Of a stretch of 64,000 nt of DNA, positions 8,913 through 16,386 are shown one piece after another. The notes beneath the pieces are model-generated. The model worked only from the letters and a program-made list of their open reading frames with translations, searched no databases and had not been told where the DNA came from. Both the position numbers and the translations under genes were made by a program. How positions within the stretch are numbered: the first letter of the stretch is position 1; every line of letters begins with the position of its first letter. The stretch comes from JBBROS01 sp965213845 (GTDB lineage: Bacteria; Pseudomonadota; Alphaproteobacteria; Acetobacterales; Acetobacteraceae). The DNA lies in NCBI GenBank assembly GCA_965213845.1, contig CBDCAI010000004.1, positions 1,674,001-1,738,000 on the forward strand, in the 5' to 3' direction.

Positions 8913-10106
8913 ATGCCCGAGACGACGCCCGCCCCCGCGCCGGAATCCCAGCCGCTCCCTGTCCTGGTCACGACCACTGCCGAGCTTGCGGCGCTGTGCG
9001 AACGGCTGCGGGCCGAGCCCTGGATCACGATCGACACGGAGTTCATGCGGGAACGGACCTACTACCCCGAGCTGTGCGTGGTGCAGCTGGCAAGCCGGGT
9101 GGACGTGGCGGTGGTGGATGCGCAGGCTGCGGGCATCGACCTGGCTCCGCTGGGCGGGCTGCTGGCCGATGCGGGCGTGCTGAAGATCTTCCATGCGGCG
9201 CGGCAGGACGTGGAGATCTTCCTCGAGCTGTTCGGGACCGTGCCGAAGCCGCTGTTCGACACCCAGGTCGCGGCGATGGTGGCGGGGTTCGGCGACCAGG
9301 TGGGCTACGACGCGCTGGTGCAGGCGCTGACGGGCGGGCACATCGACAAGGCGCATCGGTTCAGCGACTGGTCGGCGCGCCCGCTGTCGCCCAGCCAGAT
9401 CGCCTATGCCGCGGCCGACGTGACGCATCTGCGGGACGTGTACGAGCGGCTGCGTGACCGGTTGCAGGCGGACGGACGGATGGAGTGGGTGGCCGCCGAG
9501 ATGGCCACGCTGGACGATCCGGCGACCTACCGCGCCGATCCCGAGACGATCTGGGAGCGGTTGCGGCCCAAGACGGGCAACCGGCGGATGCTGGCCCTGC
9601 TGCGGGCCACGGCGGCCTGGCGGGAGCGGGAGGCGCAGCGGGTCAACATCCCCCGGCAGCGCCTGCTGAAGGACGAGAGCCTGCTGGAGATTGCGGCGAC
9701 GGCGCCGCGCACCGGCGAGGAGCTGGCGCGGGTGCGCGGGATCACGCGGGGGTTCGCCGAGGGGCGCAGCGGCGGCGGCCTGCTGGGCGCGCTGCGGGAG
9801 GCTGCGGCGCTGCCGGAGGACCGGCTGCCACCTGCGCCGCGCGGCAAGGACGGGCCGCGGCCCTCGCCGGCGCTGGTGGCGCTGCTGAAGGTGCTGCTGG
9901 CGGCCAAGTGCGAGGAGCATCATGTGGCACCACGGCTGCTGGCCTCCTCGGAGGAGCTGGACCGGTTGGCGAGCGACGCGACGCCCGACGTGCCCGCGCT
10001 GCACGGCTGGCGGCGGGAGGTGTTCGGCGCCGACGCGCTGGCGCTGAAGGCGGGGCAGATCACCCTGGGGGTGGATGGCAAGCGCGTGAAGCTGGTGCGG
10101 GTGTGA
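8913..10106 (+). CDS. rnd: Ribonuclease D
   Basis: A 397-residue DEDD-family 3'-5' exoribonuclease involved in tRNA 3'-end maturation. The three exonuclease motifs are visible: DTEFMRERTYYPELCVVQLA (Exo I), ILKIFHAARQDVEIF-like sequence (VLKIFHAARQDVE, Exo II) and SQIAYAAADVTHLRDVY (Exo III). An HRDC domain follows from about residue 225 (RPKTGNRRMLALLRATAAWR). Residues 1-18 are Pro/Ala rich. The start is placed at ATG 8913 because it is the first in-frame ATG outside the region shared with the divergent aspS. The stop overlaps the next gene's ATG by one base (TGATG), indicating coupling. Confidence 0.93.
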   Translation: MPETTPAPAPESQPLPVLVTTTAELAALCERLRAEPWITIDTEFMRERTYYPELCVVQLASRVDVAVVDAQAAGIDLAPLGGLLADAGVLKIFHAARQDVEIFLELFGTVPKPLFDTQVAAMVAGFGDQVGYDALVQALTGGHIDKAHRFSDWSARPLSPSQIAYAAADVTHLRDVYERLRDRLQADGRMEWVAAEMATLDDPATYRADPETIWERLRPKTGNRRMLALLRATAAWREREAQRVNIPRQRLLKDESLLEIAATAPRTGEELARVRGITRGFAEGRSGGGLLGALREAAALPEDRLPPAPRGKDGPRPSPALVALLKVLLAAKCEEHHVAPRLLASSEELDRLASDATPDVPALHGWRREVFGADALALKAGQITLGVDGKRVKLVRV

Positions 10107-10588
10107 TGCGCCGGGTGGCGCTGGCCTGTTGCGCGCTGTTGCTGATGGCCCAGGGGCCCCCCGCTCCGCCCCCCGCTCCGACCCCGACCCCGACCCCGGC
10201 TCCGGCACCTGAGCCAGCTGCGGCTCCGCCTTCCGAGGCTGCGGCAGCGCCGGCGCAGCAGGAGCTGATCTATCACGGCGAGGCCTCGAGCCTGCTGGGG
10301 CGGACGGTGCGGGACCTGGGCGGTACGCCGCTGGGGCGGATCGTGGACGTGCTGGTGGACGACGCCGGGCTGCCGCGGGCGGCGGTGGTCGATGTCGGCG
10401 GGTTCATGGGCATGGGGGTGCGGCGCGTGGCGGTCACGTGGCGGGCGCTGCACTTCGACACGGCGCAGGGGGTCGGGCGGATCACGTTCGACATGACGCT
10501 GGACCAGATCAAGGACGTGCCGGAGTACAAGCGCCTGACCGGGCCGGCCGACCCGCCGGTGGCGGTCGCCGTCCCGCCGAAGCCTTGA
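10106..10588 (+). CDS. PRC-barrel domain protein with signal sequence
   Basis: A 160-residue protein. Residues 1-16 form a short hydrophobic export signal (RRVALACCALLLMAQ). A Pro/Ala/Thr-rich low-complexity linker with PTPTPTPAPAPEP follows to about residue 50, then a PRC-barrel domain (SSLLGRTVRDLGGTPLGRIV, VDVGGFMGMGVRRVAVTW). PRC-barrel domains are small beta-barrels found in ribosome-maturation and photosynthetic proteins; exported versions are common in Alphaproteobacteria and mostly uncharacterised. The start codon overlaps the rnd stop. The presence of cysteines in the signal segment leaves open a lipoprotein, but there is no clear lipobox. Confidence 0.8.
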   Translation: MRRVALACCALLLMAQGPPAPPPAPTPTPTPAPAPEPAAAPPSEAAAAPAQQELIYHGEASSLLGRTVRDLGGTPLGRIVDVLVDDAGLPRAAVVDVGGFMGMGVRRVAVTWRALHFDTAQGVGRITFDMTLDQIKDVPEYKRLTGPADPPVAVAVPPKP

Positions 10589-10607
10589 CGGCGGCAGGCT
10601 GCCGGCC

Positions 10608-11774
10608 GTGACGCCGGGCCGCGGGCTGGACCTGTTCAACGGGCTGGTGGCCAGCGTGCAGACCGGGTTCGGCCCGTTCATCGCCGTGTATCTCGCGTCG
10701 GAGGCGTGGACGCAGCGGGACATCGGCGCGGCGCTCAGCCTGGGCACCATCGTCAGCGTGGTCAGCCAGGTGCCGGGCGGGGCGCTGGTGGACTGGCTTT
10801 CGAACAAGCGGGTGGTGGGCGTGCTGTCGTGCCTCGCGATCGCGCTGAGTGCGTTGATGTTGGCGCAGTTCCCGTTCCGCGGGCCGGTGCTGGGGGCCGA
10901 GGTGCTGCACGGGCTGGGCAGCTGCCTGATGGGACCGGTGATCGCGGCGCTCAGCCTGCAGCTGGTGGGGCGGGGGGCGCTGGGCGAGCGTCTGGGCCGC
11001 AACGCGCGCTATGCCGCGATCGGCAGCGGGGTGGCGGCCGCGGCGATGGGGGCGCTGGGCACGTACTGGGACGAGGCTTCGGTGTTCTATCTGACGGCGC
11101 TGCTGATGGTGCCGGCCTTGCTGAGCCTGCGGGCGGTCCGGGTTCCGCCACGGCCGTTCGTTCGGGCGCCGGGGGCGCCGCGTGTGGCGTGGCGGGTGCT
11201 GCTGCAGCCGTCGCTGCTGCTGTTCGCGGCGGGGATCGCGCTGTTTCACCTGGGCAATGCCGCGATGCTGCCGCTGGTGGGCGTGGCGATCACCCGGGCC
11301 TCCGGCAGCCAGGCGAGCCTGATCATCGCCGCCTGCATCGTGCTGCCGCAGGCGCTGGTCGCGGTGCTGTCGCCGTGGGTGGGTCACCTGGCGGACCGCT
11401 GGGGGCGGCGGCCGGTGCTGCTGCTGGCGTTCGCGGCGCTGCCGGTGCGGGCGGTGCTGTTCAGCGTGGTGCAGGCGCCGGTCCCGGTGGTGCTGACGCA
11501 GCTGCTTGACGGGATCAGCGCGGCGGGGCTCGGCGTGCTGGTGCCGCTGACCGCAGCGGAGCTGACGCGGGGGACGAACCATTTCAACCTGGTGATCGGT
11601 CTGCTCGGGCTGGCGGCCGGGGCCGGGGCCACGCTCAGCACCGTGGCGGCAGGGGCGCTGGCCGACGCCTATGGGCTGCGCACGGCGTTGCTGTGCCTGG
11701 CGGGGGCGGGCCTTGCGGCCACGCTGCTGGCGCTGCTGCCGGGCCGGGCACCGGACCTGGTGGCGGCGCCGTAG
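10608..11774 (+). CDS. MFS transporter
   Basis: A 388-residue integral inner-membrane protein with about 12 hydrophobic helices and major facilitator features: the loop after helix 2 reads DWLSNKRVVGVL, and the symmetrical loop in the second half reads GHLADRWGRRPVLLL, the classical GxLaDRxGRRP motif. It starts at GTG 10608, 19 bases after the PRC-barrel gene, with AGG upstream. Proteins of this sub-type are often annotated as drug or organic-acid exporters, but the substrate is not determinable. It ends at a perfect GC palindrome that probably terminates the rnd-PRC-MFS transcript. Confidence 0.88.
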   Translation: MTPGRGLDLFNGLVASVQTGFGPFIAVYLASEAWTQRDIGAALSLGTIVSVVSQVPGGALVDWLSNKRVVGVLSCLAIALSALMLAQFPFRGPVLGAEVLHGLGSCLMGPVIAALSLQLVGRGALGERLGRNARYAAIGSGVAAAAMGALGTYWDEASVFYLTALLMVPALLSLRAVRVPPRPFVRAPGAPRVAWRVLLQPSLLLFAAGIALFHLGNAAMLPLVGVAITRASGSQASLIIAACIVLPQALVAVLSPWVGHLADRWGRRPVLLLAFAALPVRAVLFSVVQAPVPVVLTQLLDGISAAGLGVLVPLTAAELTRGTNHFNLVIGLLGLAAGAGATLSTVAAGALADAYGLRTALLCLAGAGLAATLLALLPGRAPDLVAAP

Positions 11775-11790
11775 CCCGGCCGCGGCCGGG
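11775..11790. terminator. GC palindrome between converging genes
   Basis: A 16-base perfect palindrome (CCCGGCCGCGGCCGGG) begins directly after the MFS stop and ends one base before the stop of the small minus-strand gene. It could act as a bidirectional terminator, although no long T-run follows. Confidence 0.4.
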
Positions 11791-11791
11791 T

Positions 11792-11995
11792 TCAGCGGCC
11801 CCAGGCCGGGCGGCTGGTGCGGAGCCAGGGGCAGGCTTCGGCGGCCTGGTCGGGACAGTCGTCCGCGACGAGCAGCGGCGCCGCGATGGGCGGGCCGAGG
11901 CGGGCCGCGGCCCCGTGCAGCACGGGCGAGAGCGCCAGAAGGATCACGAGGGCGACCATGGCCCGGCCGGCGACGACGGCGATGTCGTGGGACAC
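11792..11995 (-). CDS. Small hypothetical membrane-anchored protein
   Basis: An open frame of 67 codons from GTG 11995, or 55 from ATG 11959, directly downstream of dapA on the same strand (six bases from the dapA stop). It encodes one hydrophobic helix (VALVILLALSPVLHG) followed by a short exported-looking tail with two cysteines (DDCPDQAAEACPWLRTSRP). The Cys pair, the helix and the operon-like position argue for a real small gene, but no family is recognised and no ribosome binding site is obvious. Confidence 0.45.
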   Translation of the reverse strand: MSHDIAVVAGRAMVALVILLALSPVLHGAAARLGPPIAAPLLVADDCPDQAAEACPWLRTSRPAWGR

Positions 11996-12000
11996 GGCCG

Positions 12001-13014
12001 TCAGGACACCAGCGTGAGGCGAGCGACGCCGGAGTGGGTGGCGTTGGGCCGGCCCGCAGCGAGGGCTTCGGCCGCGAGGATGGCCGGCAGGATCGCCTCG
12101 AGGTGGCGGACCGTGGCCTCGGTGGCGCGTGTCAGCGGGAGCCGCAGCTCGGCCTCGCACAGCCCGGCCGCGTGCAGGGCGGCCTTCACGGGGATGGGGT
12201 TGGTCTCGGCGAACAGCGCGTCGTGCAACGGCGCCAGGAGGTCGCGGAGGCGGGCGAGCTCGGCCAGGTCCGCCCGGTCCCACGCGCGGTGCAGGCGGGC
12301 ACACAGGGCGGGCACGACGTTGGCGGTGACGGAGATGCAGCCATGGCCGCCCATGGCGCGATAGGCGGCGGCGGTGGCGTCGTCGCCGGTGAGCTGGACC
12401 AGGCCTTCGGCGAGGGCGCGGAGGCGGGCCGGGCGGGCCAGGTCGGCGGTGGCGTCCTTCAGCGCGACGATGGCGCCGGAGCGGAACAGGTCGGCAATGG
12501 TGAGGTCGGCGATGGCGACCCCGGTGCGGCCGGGCACGTCATAGAGGATGACGGGCAGGCGGGCGGAGTCGGCCACGGCGCGGACGTGGGCGGCGATGCC
12601 CTGCTGGGTCGGCTTCGAGTAGGGAGGCGGGGCGCAGAGCAGGGCGTCGGCGCCGCTCTGGGCCGCGGCGACGGCGAGGCGGGCGGCGGCGGCGGTGGCC
12701 GGGGCGCTGCAGCCGGCGATGACCGGGACGCGGCCGGCGACGGCCTCGCGGGTCGCGGCGATGGCGCGCAGCTGCTCGGCGGCGGACAAGGCGGCGGCCT
12801 CGCCGGTGCTGCCGCAGACGACGATGCCTGCGGTGCCGCCGGCGACCTGGCGTTCCACCAAGGCGGCGAGGGTGGCCGTGTCGAGCCGCCCGGCCCGGAA
12901 CGGGGTGACGATGGCCACCAGCGAACCGCCGGTTAGGCCGGGTGCGGTCAGGTGGGCGCCGGACCCGCCTCGGGTGGATCCCTGGGGCGGGTTGGTGGTG
13001 CGGGTCAGGCGCAT
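12001..13014 (-). CDS. DapA/dihydrodipicolinate synthase family lyase
   Basis: A 337-residue class I aldolase-type TIM barrel of the DHDPS/N-acetylneuraminate lyase family. Visible motifs are LVAIVTPF at the barrel start (about residue 33), CGSTGEAAALS (GTTGE equivalent), the ILYDVPGRTG tyrosine region and the Schiff-base lysine in IVALKDATAD. True DapA makes 4-hydroxy-tetrahydrodipicolinate for lysine and cell-wall synthesis; many paralogues act on other oxo-acids. The first about 30 residues are extra compared with DapA, so a downstream start is possible. Its start overlaps the end of the upstream minus-strand hypothetical gene by 10 bases. DapA proper is plausible but not proven, as no other lysine gene is near. 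Confidence 0.82.
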   Translation of the reverse strand: MRLTRTTNPPQGSTRGGSGAHLTAPGLTGGSLVAIVTPFRAGRLDTATLAALVERQVAGGTAGIVVCGSTGEAAALSAAEQLRAIAATREAVAGRVPVIAGCSAPATAAAARLAVAAAQSGADALLCAPPPYSKPTQQGIAAHVRAVADSARLPVILYDVPGRTGVAIADLTIADLFRSGAIVALKDATADLARPARLRALAEGLVQLTGDDATAAAYRAMGGHGCISVTANVVPALCARLHRAWDRADLAELARLRDLLAPLHDALFAETNPIPVKAALHAAGLCEAELRLPLTRATEATVRHLEAILPAILAAEALAAGRPNATHSGVARLTLVS

Positions 13015-13538
13015 GGGAGGCGGCCATGCAGGGGCAGCTCGGCGCAAAGCAGCGTCTCGCCATGGGCGGTATCGACGCGGATGGCGGTGAACCCGTTCAG
13101 CAGCAGCTGGCGGCGGGCCCACTGATACAGCGTGTCGGTCCGGTTTCCGGGCGCGAGGTCGGGCGCAAGGTCGGGGGCGAGGTCGGGGGCGAGGTCGGGG
13201 GCGAGGCGGAGCACGATGACGCCCATGGGGGCCAGCATGCGGCGGGCGCAGGGGACGGCGCGTTCCAGGATCTCCGCGGTGGCGGGTTGCGGGATGATGA
13301 CGACGTCGGCCTGGCCCGCGGCCGGGCGGTCCTGGAGGCGGACGACGCTGGCGGAGGTGTAGCCGTTGCGGATCAGCGCGCAGGTGAGGTCGAGCGCGCC
13401 GGGGGCGATGACGGCGATCCGGCTGTCGAGGGCGGGGTCGGCCATGGTTATGGCCGGGTCCTCGCTCTCGGTGCCGAGCAGGACGGCGGGGCGGCTGGTG
13501 CGCGGCTCGAGCTTGGTGACGGACGCGGAAGCGTACAC
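13005..13538 (-). CDS. Hypothetical protein with methyltransferase-like fold and APDL tetrapeptide repeats
   Basis: A 177-residue protein of no recognised family. It starts at ATG 13538 with conserved-looking alpha/beta segments: RIAVIAPGALDLTCALIRNGY and ADVVIIPQPATAEILERA resemble a Rossmann or SAM-methyltransferase core, but no clear SAM motif is present. Residues about 111-127 are four tandem APDL units encoded by a 12-base DNA repeat (13151-13210). The final 45 residues (YQWARRQLLLNGFTAIRVD) look like a normal fold again, so the repeat is probably an expanded loop. It overlaps dapA by 10 bases and may be co-expressed. Confidence 0.65.
   Translation of the reverse strand: MYASASVTKLEPRTSRPAVLLGTESEDPAITMADPALDSRIAVIAPGALDLTCALIRNGYTSASVVRLQDRPAAGQADVVIIPQPATAEILERAVPCARRMLAPMGVIVLRLAPDLAPDLAPDLAPDLAPGNRTDTLYQWARRQLLLNGFTAIRVDTAHGETLLCAELPLHGRLPCA
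13151..13210 (-). repeat. 12-base tandem repeat inside a coding sequence
   Basis: Five consecutive 12-base units of the form GNGCGAGGTCGG, the third and fourth identical and the others with one or a few changes. In the minus-strand gene they encode APDL. The unit length keeps the frame when copies are gained or lost. Confidence 0.85.
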
Positions 13539-13915
13539 GACGCGACTCCTGGATCAGGGATGGGACGATGAGGGGCGGCGAGATCGGCGTTCGGCCCGAT
13601 GGACCTCGCGATGCGTCACGGATGTCGTCCGGGGCGCGTCTGGGTCGTGGGTGCCGATGGCGGCGGGGCTTATCCCGTCAAGGCGATCTCGCGCGTTGTC
13701 CGAGGAGGACCATGGGCCTGAAGGGCGTCGCGACGCGATGTACGTTTGGGGGGCGATCCATCAAAGGACGCTAAACGTGCAGCTGGCCGGCTCGGGGGCG
13801 GGCGTGCGGCAGGATATCGGGCTGAGGGGTAGGGGTGGAGCGCGTTGGCGCACTCCACCCGACCCGTCGACCGTCTTGGGCCGGCTGTTCCCGGCTCAGA
13901 CAGTCCAGCTGTTGG
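13539..13915. other. Gene-free stretch
   Basis: No supported gene in about 380 bases; the short open frames on both strands lack family resemblance and codon bias. The only structure seen is the hairpin at 13833-13860. The left end should hold the promoter of the minus-strand gene starting at 13538, but none can be called. Confidence 0.5.
13833..13860. terminator. Hairpin downstream of a small secreted-protein gene
   Basis: Perfect 8-base arms GGGTGGAG and CTCCACCC enclose a 12-base loop that is itself partly self-complementary (GCG...CGC). It lies 56 bases beyond the stop of the minus-strand gene 13916-14170. No T-run follows on either strand, so a REP-like element is as likely as a terminator. 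Confidence 0.4.
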
Positions 13916-14170
13916 TTACTGGCCGGCCTTGGCGCGGGCCAGGGCCTGGTCGTTCAGGGAGTCGACGGCGGCCGAACCGGCGTCACGACGCGGCATCGGC
14001 TTGCCCTTGACCATCTTTTTGGCCGTCATCTTGTGGGCCTTCATCGGCTTGGCCATCGGCTTCGCGGGTGCCGCGGCCGGGGCTGCCGGGGTGGCGGTGG
14101 TCTGCGCGATGGCGACCGGGGAGGCAAGCAGGACGGCGGCAGCGACGGTGGACAGCAGGAAGCGGGTCAT
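13916..14170 (-). CDS. Small secreted Ala/Lys/Met-rich protein
   Basis: An 84-residue exported protein of unknown function. Residues 1-22 are a clean Sec signal (MTRFLLSTVAAAVLLASPV, cleavage after AIA). The mature part is low complexity: a TTATPAAPAAAPAKPMAK stretch, a basic Met-Lys region (KAHKMTAKKMVKGKPM) and an acidic/Ala tail. Small exported proteins of this composition are frequent in Acetobacteraceae and are often called hypothetical or histone-like by composition alone; no function should be read into that. ATG 14170 is preceded by a purine-rich GAGAGAA segment. It stands alone, flanked by intergenic DNA on both sides. Confidence 0.7.
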   Translation of the reverse strand: MTRFLLSTVAAAVLLASPVAIAQTTATPAAPAAAPAKPMAKPMKAHKMTAKKMVKGKPMPRRDAGSAAVDSLNDQALARAKAGQ

Positions 14171-14312
14171 TCCGTAATTCTCTCGACTTGAAGCGATGCG
14201 GGGCTCGCGGCTCCGAATACCTGAGTGTTGCGCCGAAAGCCCGTTCCATGCAATCTGCATGGCCTCAAAGACACAGTCTTGCCTTGAGTAAAGGCTAGAA
14301 GTTGCGGAAATG

Positions 14313-15761
14313 TCACGCTCTGCCGCGGGACACCAGGCGGCCTGCGCGGGCCGGGGTGGCGCCTTGCCCGAAGACGTAGGCGGAGCGACCGTTGACCCAG
14401 GTCTCGAGGATGCCTTCGCTGGGCCGGGTGGGGGCGTCGAAGTCGGCGGAGTCGATGACGATCGCCGGGTCGAACAGCACGAGGTCGGCGTAGGCGCCGG
14501 GGCGGAGCACGCCGCGGTCGGTGATGCCGAAAGTGTCGGCGGTGCGCCCGGTCATCTTGTGGACGGCCGTCTCCAGGCTGAACAGGCCGAGGTCGCGGGC
14601 GTAGTGGCCGAGCACGCGGGGGAAGGTGCCCCACAGGCGGGGGTGCGGGTAGGTGTCGTGCGGCAGGCCGTCGCTGCCGATCATGGAGAGGCGGTGGGCC
14701 ATGATGCGCTGGACGTCCTCCTCAAGCATCTGGAAGTATATGGCGCCGGCGGGCAGGAGCCGTGCCGCGGCCTGGCGCAGGGTGAGCTTCCATTCGGCGG
14801 CGACGTCGGACAGCAGGCGGCCGGCCATCTCGGGGTGGGGGATGGACCAGGTGACCTGCGTCTTCACGTCGTCGCGGACCTTTTCGACCATCAGCACGGT
14901 GGACCCGGCGGAATAGGGATACATGTCGAAGTCGACCCGTTGATGCGCGCTGGCACGCTCGATGGCGGGCAGGGTCTCCGTGGAGCGGCCGTAATTCTCC
15001 GGCAGGGCGCATTTATGGTGGCTGATGACGACCGGGGATCCGGTCTCGCGGCCGATGCGGAGCGTTTCCTCGATGCTGTCGAGCACGCCCTGGCTCTCGT
15101 CGCGCATGTGGGTGACGTAGATGCCGCCGGCGGCGCGCAGGGCTTCCGCGACGGCGATGACCTCCTCCGTCGGGGCCTTTGCGTTCGGCGGGTAATAGAG
15201 GCCTGTGGAGAAGCCGGACGCGCCTTCGGACAAAGCCTGCGCCAGGCGGGCGCGCATGTGTTCGGCCTCGCGGTCCGTGGCGGCGCGGTCCACGTCGCCG
15301 TCCATGGCTTCAACGCGCAGCGACATGTGGCCGATCAGGGCATAGGTGTTGACCGGGGAGGGGTCGGTGGCGAGGCGCTCGGCATAGGCGGCGAAGCTGT
15401 CGAAGGTCCACCAGGATTCGTCGCCGAGCAGGTCGAGCGGCGGGATGGGGCGGCGGGTCATGCGGACCGGCGAGAGGCTGATGCCGCAGTTGCCGACCAC
15501 GACGGTGGTGGCGCCCTGGCTCATCTTGCACAGCATGCAGGCGGGGCCGCAGAGCACGGCTCGGTCGTCATGGGTGTGGGCATCGATGAAGCCGGGGGCG
15601 ACGACCTTGCCGGTGGCGACGAGTTCGCGATCGGCCGAGAGGGCGCCGAGATCGCCGATGGCGGCGATGCGGTCGCCGGAGACGGCGAGGTCGCCCCGGG
15701 TGCGGGGCGCGCCGGTGCCGTCGATGAGGGTGGCGTCACGGATGATGAGGTCGCAGCGCAT
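14313..15761 (-). CDS. N-acyl-D-amino-acid deacylase (D-aminoacylase) family amidohydrolase
   Basis: A 482-residue metal-dependent amidohydrolase that removes the acyl group from N-acyl-D-amino acids or related substrates. The N-terminal beta-sandwich (LIIRDATLIDGTGAP) leads to metal-ligand motif FIDAHTHDD at about residue 60, the Cys ligand typical of D-aminoacylases in VVVGNCGISLSP (about 93), later histidines YVTHMRDES (about 217) and VISHHKC, and the catalytic Asp in SMIGSDGLPHDTYPHPR (about 361). Length matches the family. It is cytoplasmic by absence of a signal. The nearby hydantoinase-type operon (16387-20953) makes a role in handling D-amino-acid derivatives or amides plausible, but the two are not in one operon. 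Confidence 0.9.
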   Translation of the reverse strand: MRCDLIIRDATLIDGTGAPRTRGDLAVSGDRIAAIGDLGALSADRELVATGKVVAPGFIDAHTHDDRAVLCGPACMLCKMSQGATTVVVGNCGISLSPVRMTRRPIPPLDLLGDESWWTFDSFAAYAERLATDPSPVNTYALIGHMSLRVEAMDGDVDRAATDREAEHMRARLAQALSEGASGFSTGLYYPPNAKAPTEEVIAVAEALRAAGGIYVTHMRDESQGVLDSIEETLRIGRETGSPVVISHHKCALPENYGRSTETLPAIERASAHQRVDFDMYPYSAGSTVLMVEKVRDDVKTQVTWSIPHPEMAGRLLSDVAAEWKLTLRQAAARLLPAGAIYFQMLEEDVQRIMAHRLSMIGSDGLPHDTYPHPRLWGTFPRVLGHYARDLGLFSLETAVHKMTGRTADTFGITDRGVLRPGAYADLVLFDPAIVIDSADFDAPTRPSEGILETWVNGRSAYVFGQGATPARAGRLVSRGRA

Positions 15762-15802
15762 GATCCGGTTGTCTTTCTGTTGTTCGGGTTACGGTCGGAA
15801 GT

Positions 15803-16158
15803 CTACGCCAGCACCAGCGAGGCGATGCGGATCTGCGGCTCGAAACGGCGAAAGTCGCTGTCGTTCGACACGATCACAGGGACATCGTTCGCCATCATCG
15901 TTGCGGCGATGTTCGCGTCGTGGCTCAGCCTGCCGCCGATCCTGAGCGCTCGAAGCAGCTGCATCAGCAGGTCCGTGACGCGCGGGCCGTCCTCCGCGAT
16001 CTGGAAGGTGCGGGTGAAGTCCTGGATGGCCGCTGCAACGGCCTCATGCGGCAGGGCGGGGCCTCGACGTACAGCACTATAGGCCATCTCGACGGCATAT
16101 TCCCGGAGCGGGCCGCCGCGTGGATGAGCACGTTCGTGTCGATGAACGCCCTGATCAA
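15803..16158 (-). pseudogene. PIN-domain toxin (VapC-type), frameshifted
   Basis: A PIN-domain ribonuclease gene split over two frames. It begins at TTG 16158, overlapping the antitoxin stop by four bases, with IRAFIDTNVLIHAAARSG, which carries the first PIN Asp. The reading then has to move to the adjacent frame near 16100, where it continues EYAVEMAYSAVRRGPAL and ends with HDANIAATMMANDVPVIVSN followed by DSDFRRF, carrying the remaining acidic motifs. A G missing from the run at 16102-16104 would restore SGEYAVEM. Either the toxin is inactivated or the base is a sequencing error. An intact product would be about 118 residues. Confidence 0.75.
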
Positions 16159-16361
16159 GGTTCGTCGTCAGCGTATATCTCTGCACGCCCCAGCATCCTG
16201 CTGTCGTCCCAATCGCCTGCGTGGGTCGGCAGGTCGCGAATGCCCGGCCGGGGCTTGTCTACGATCGTGATGGCCGCAGCGTGTTCGCCCGGGGGCAGTG
16301 GCTCGGCGGTGGTGAGCCCGCCGTCGGCCGACACCCTGATCCTGGTCGTCACGATGCTCAT
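16155..16361 (-). CDS. Antitoxin partner of a PIN-domain toxin
   Basis: A 68-residue protein immediately upstream of, and overlapping, the PIN toxin gene. Its layout, an N-terminal beta-rich TTRIRVSADGGLTTAEPLPPG, then a linker, then GDWDDSRMLGRAEIYADDE at the C-terminus, matches small antitoxins that pair with VapC-like toxins and end in a REDIYGDD-type motif. The N-terminal part would bind the operator and the acidic tail would cap the toxin active site. ATG 16361 has AAAGGA seven bases upstream. The hyuB stop lies 26 bases further upstream, so the pair may be read from an internal promoter or from the hyu transcript. Confidence 0.65.
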   Translation of the reverse strand: MSIVTTRIRVSADGGLTTAEPLPPGEHAAAITIVDKPRPGIRDLPTHAGDWDDSRMLGRAEIYADDEP

Positions 16362-16386
16362 GGCCGATCCTTTCTGCGCCGAGACA

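Noticed and set aside
12001..13014. Assigning the gene symbol dapA outright
   Set aside because: Family motifs fit, but the N-terminal extension, CGSTGEA in place of GTTGE and lack of lysine-pathway neighbours leave paralogous lyase functions open.
14246..14262. Small hairpin CCATGCA-ATC-TGCATGG upstream of the small secreted-protein gene
   Set aside because: A 7-base stem in the leader region may be an operator or chance; no T-run and no second copy, so not called as a feature.
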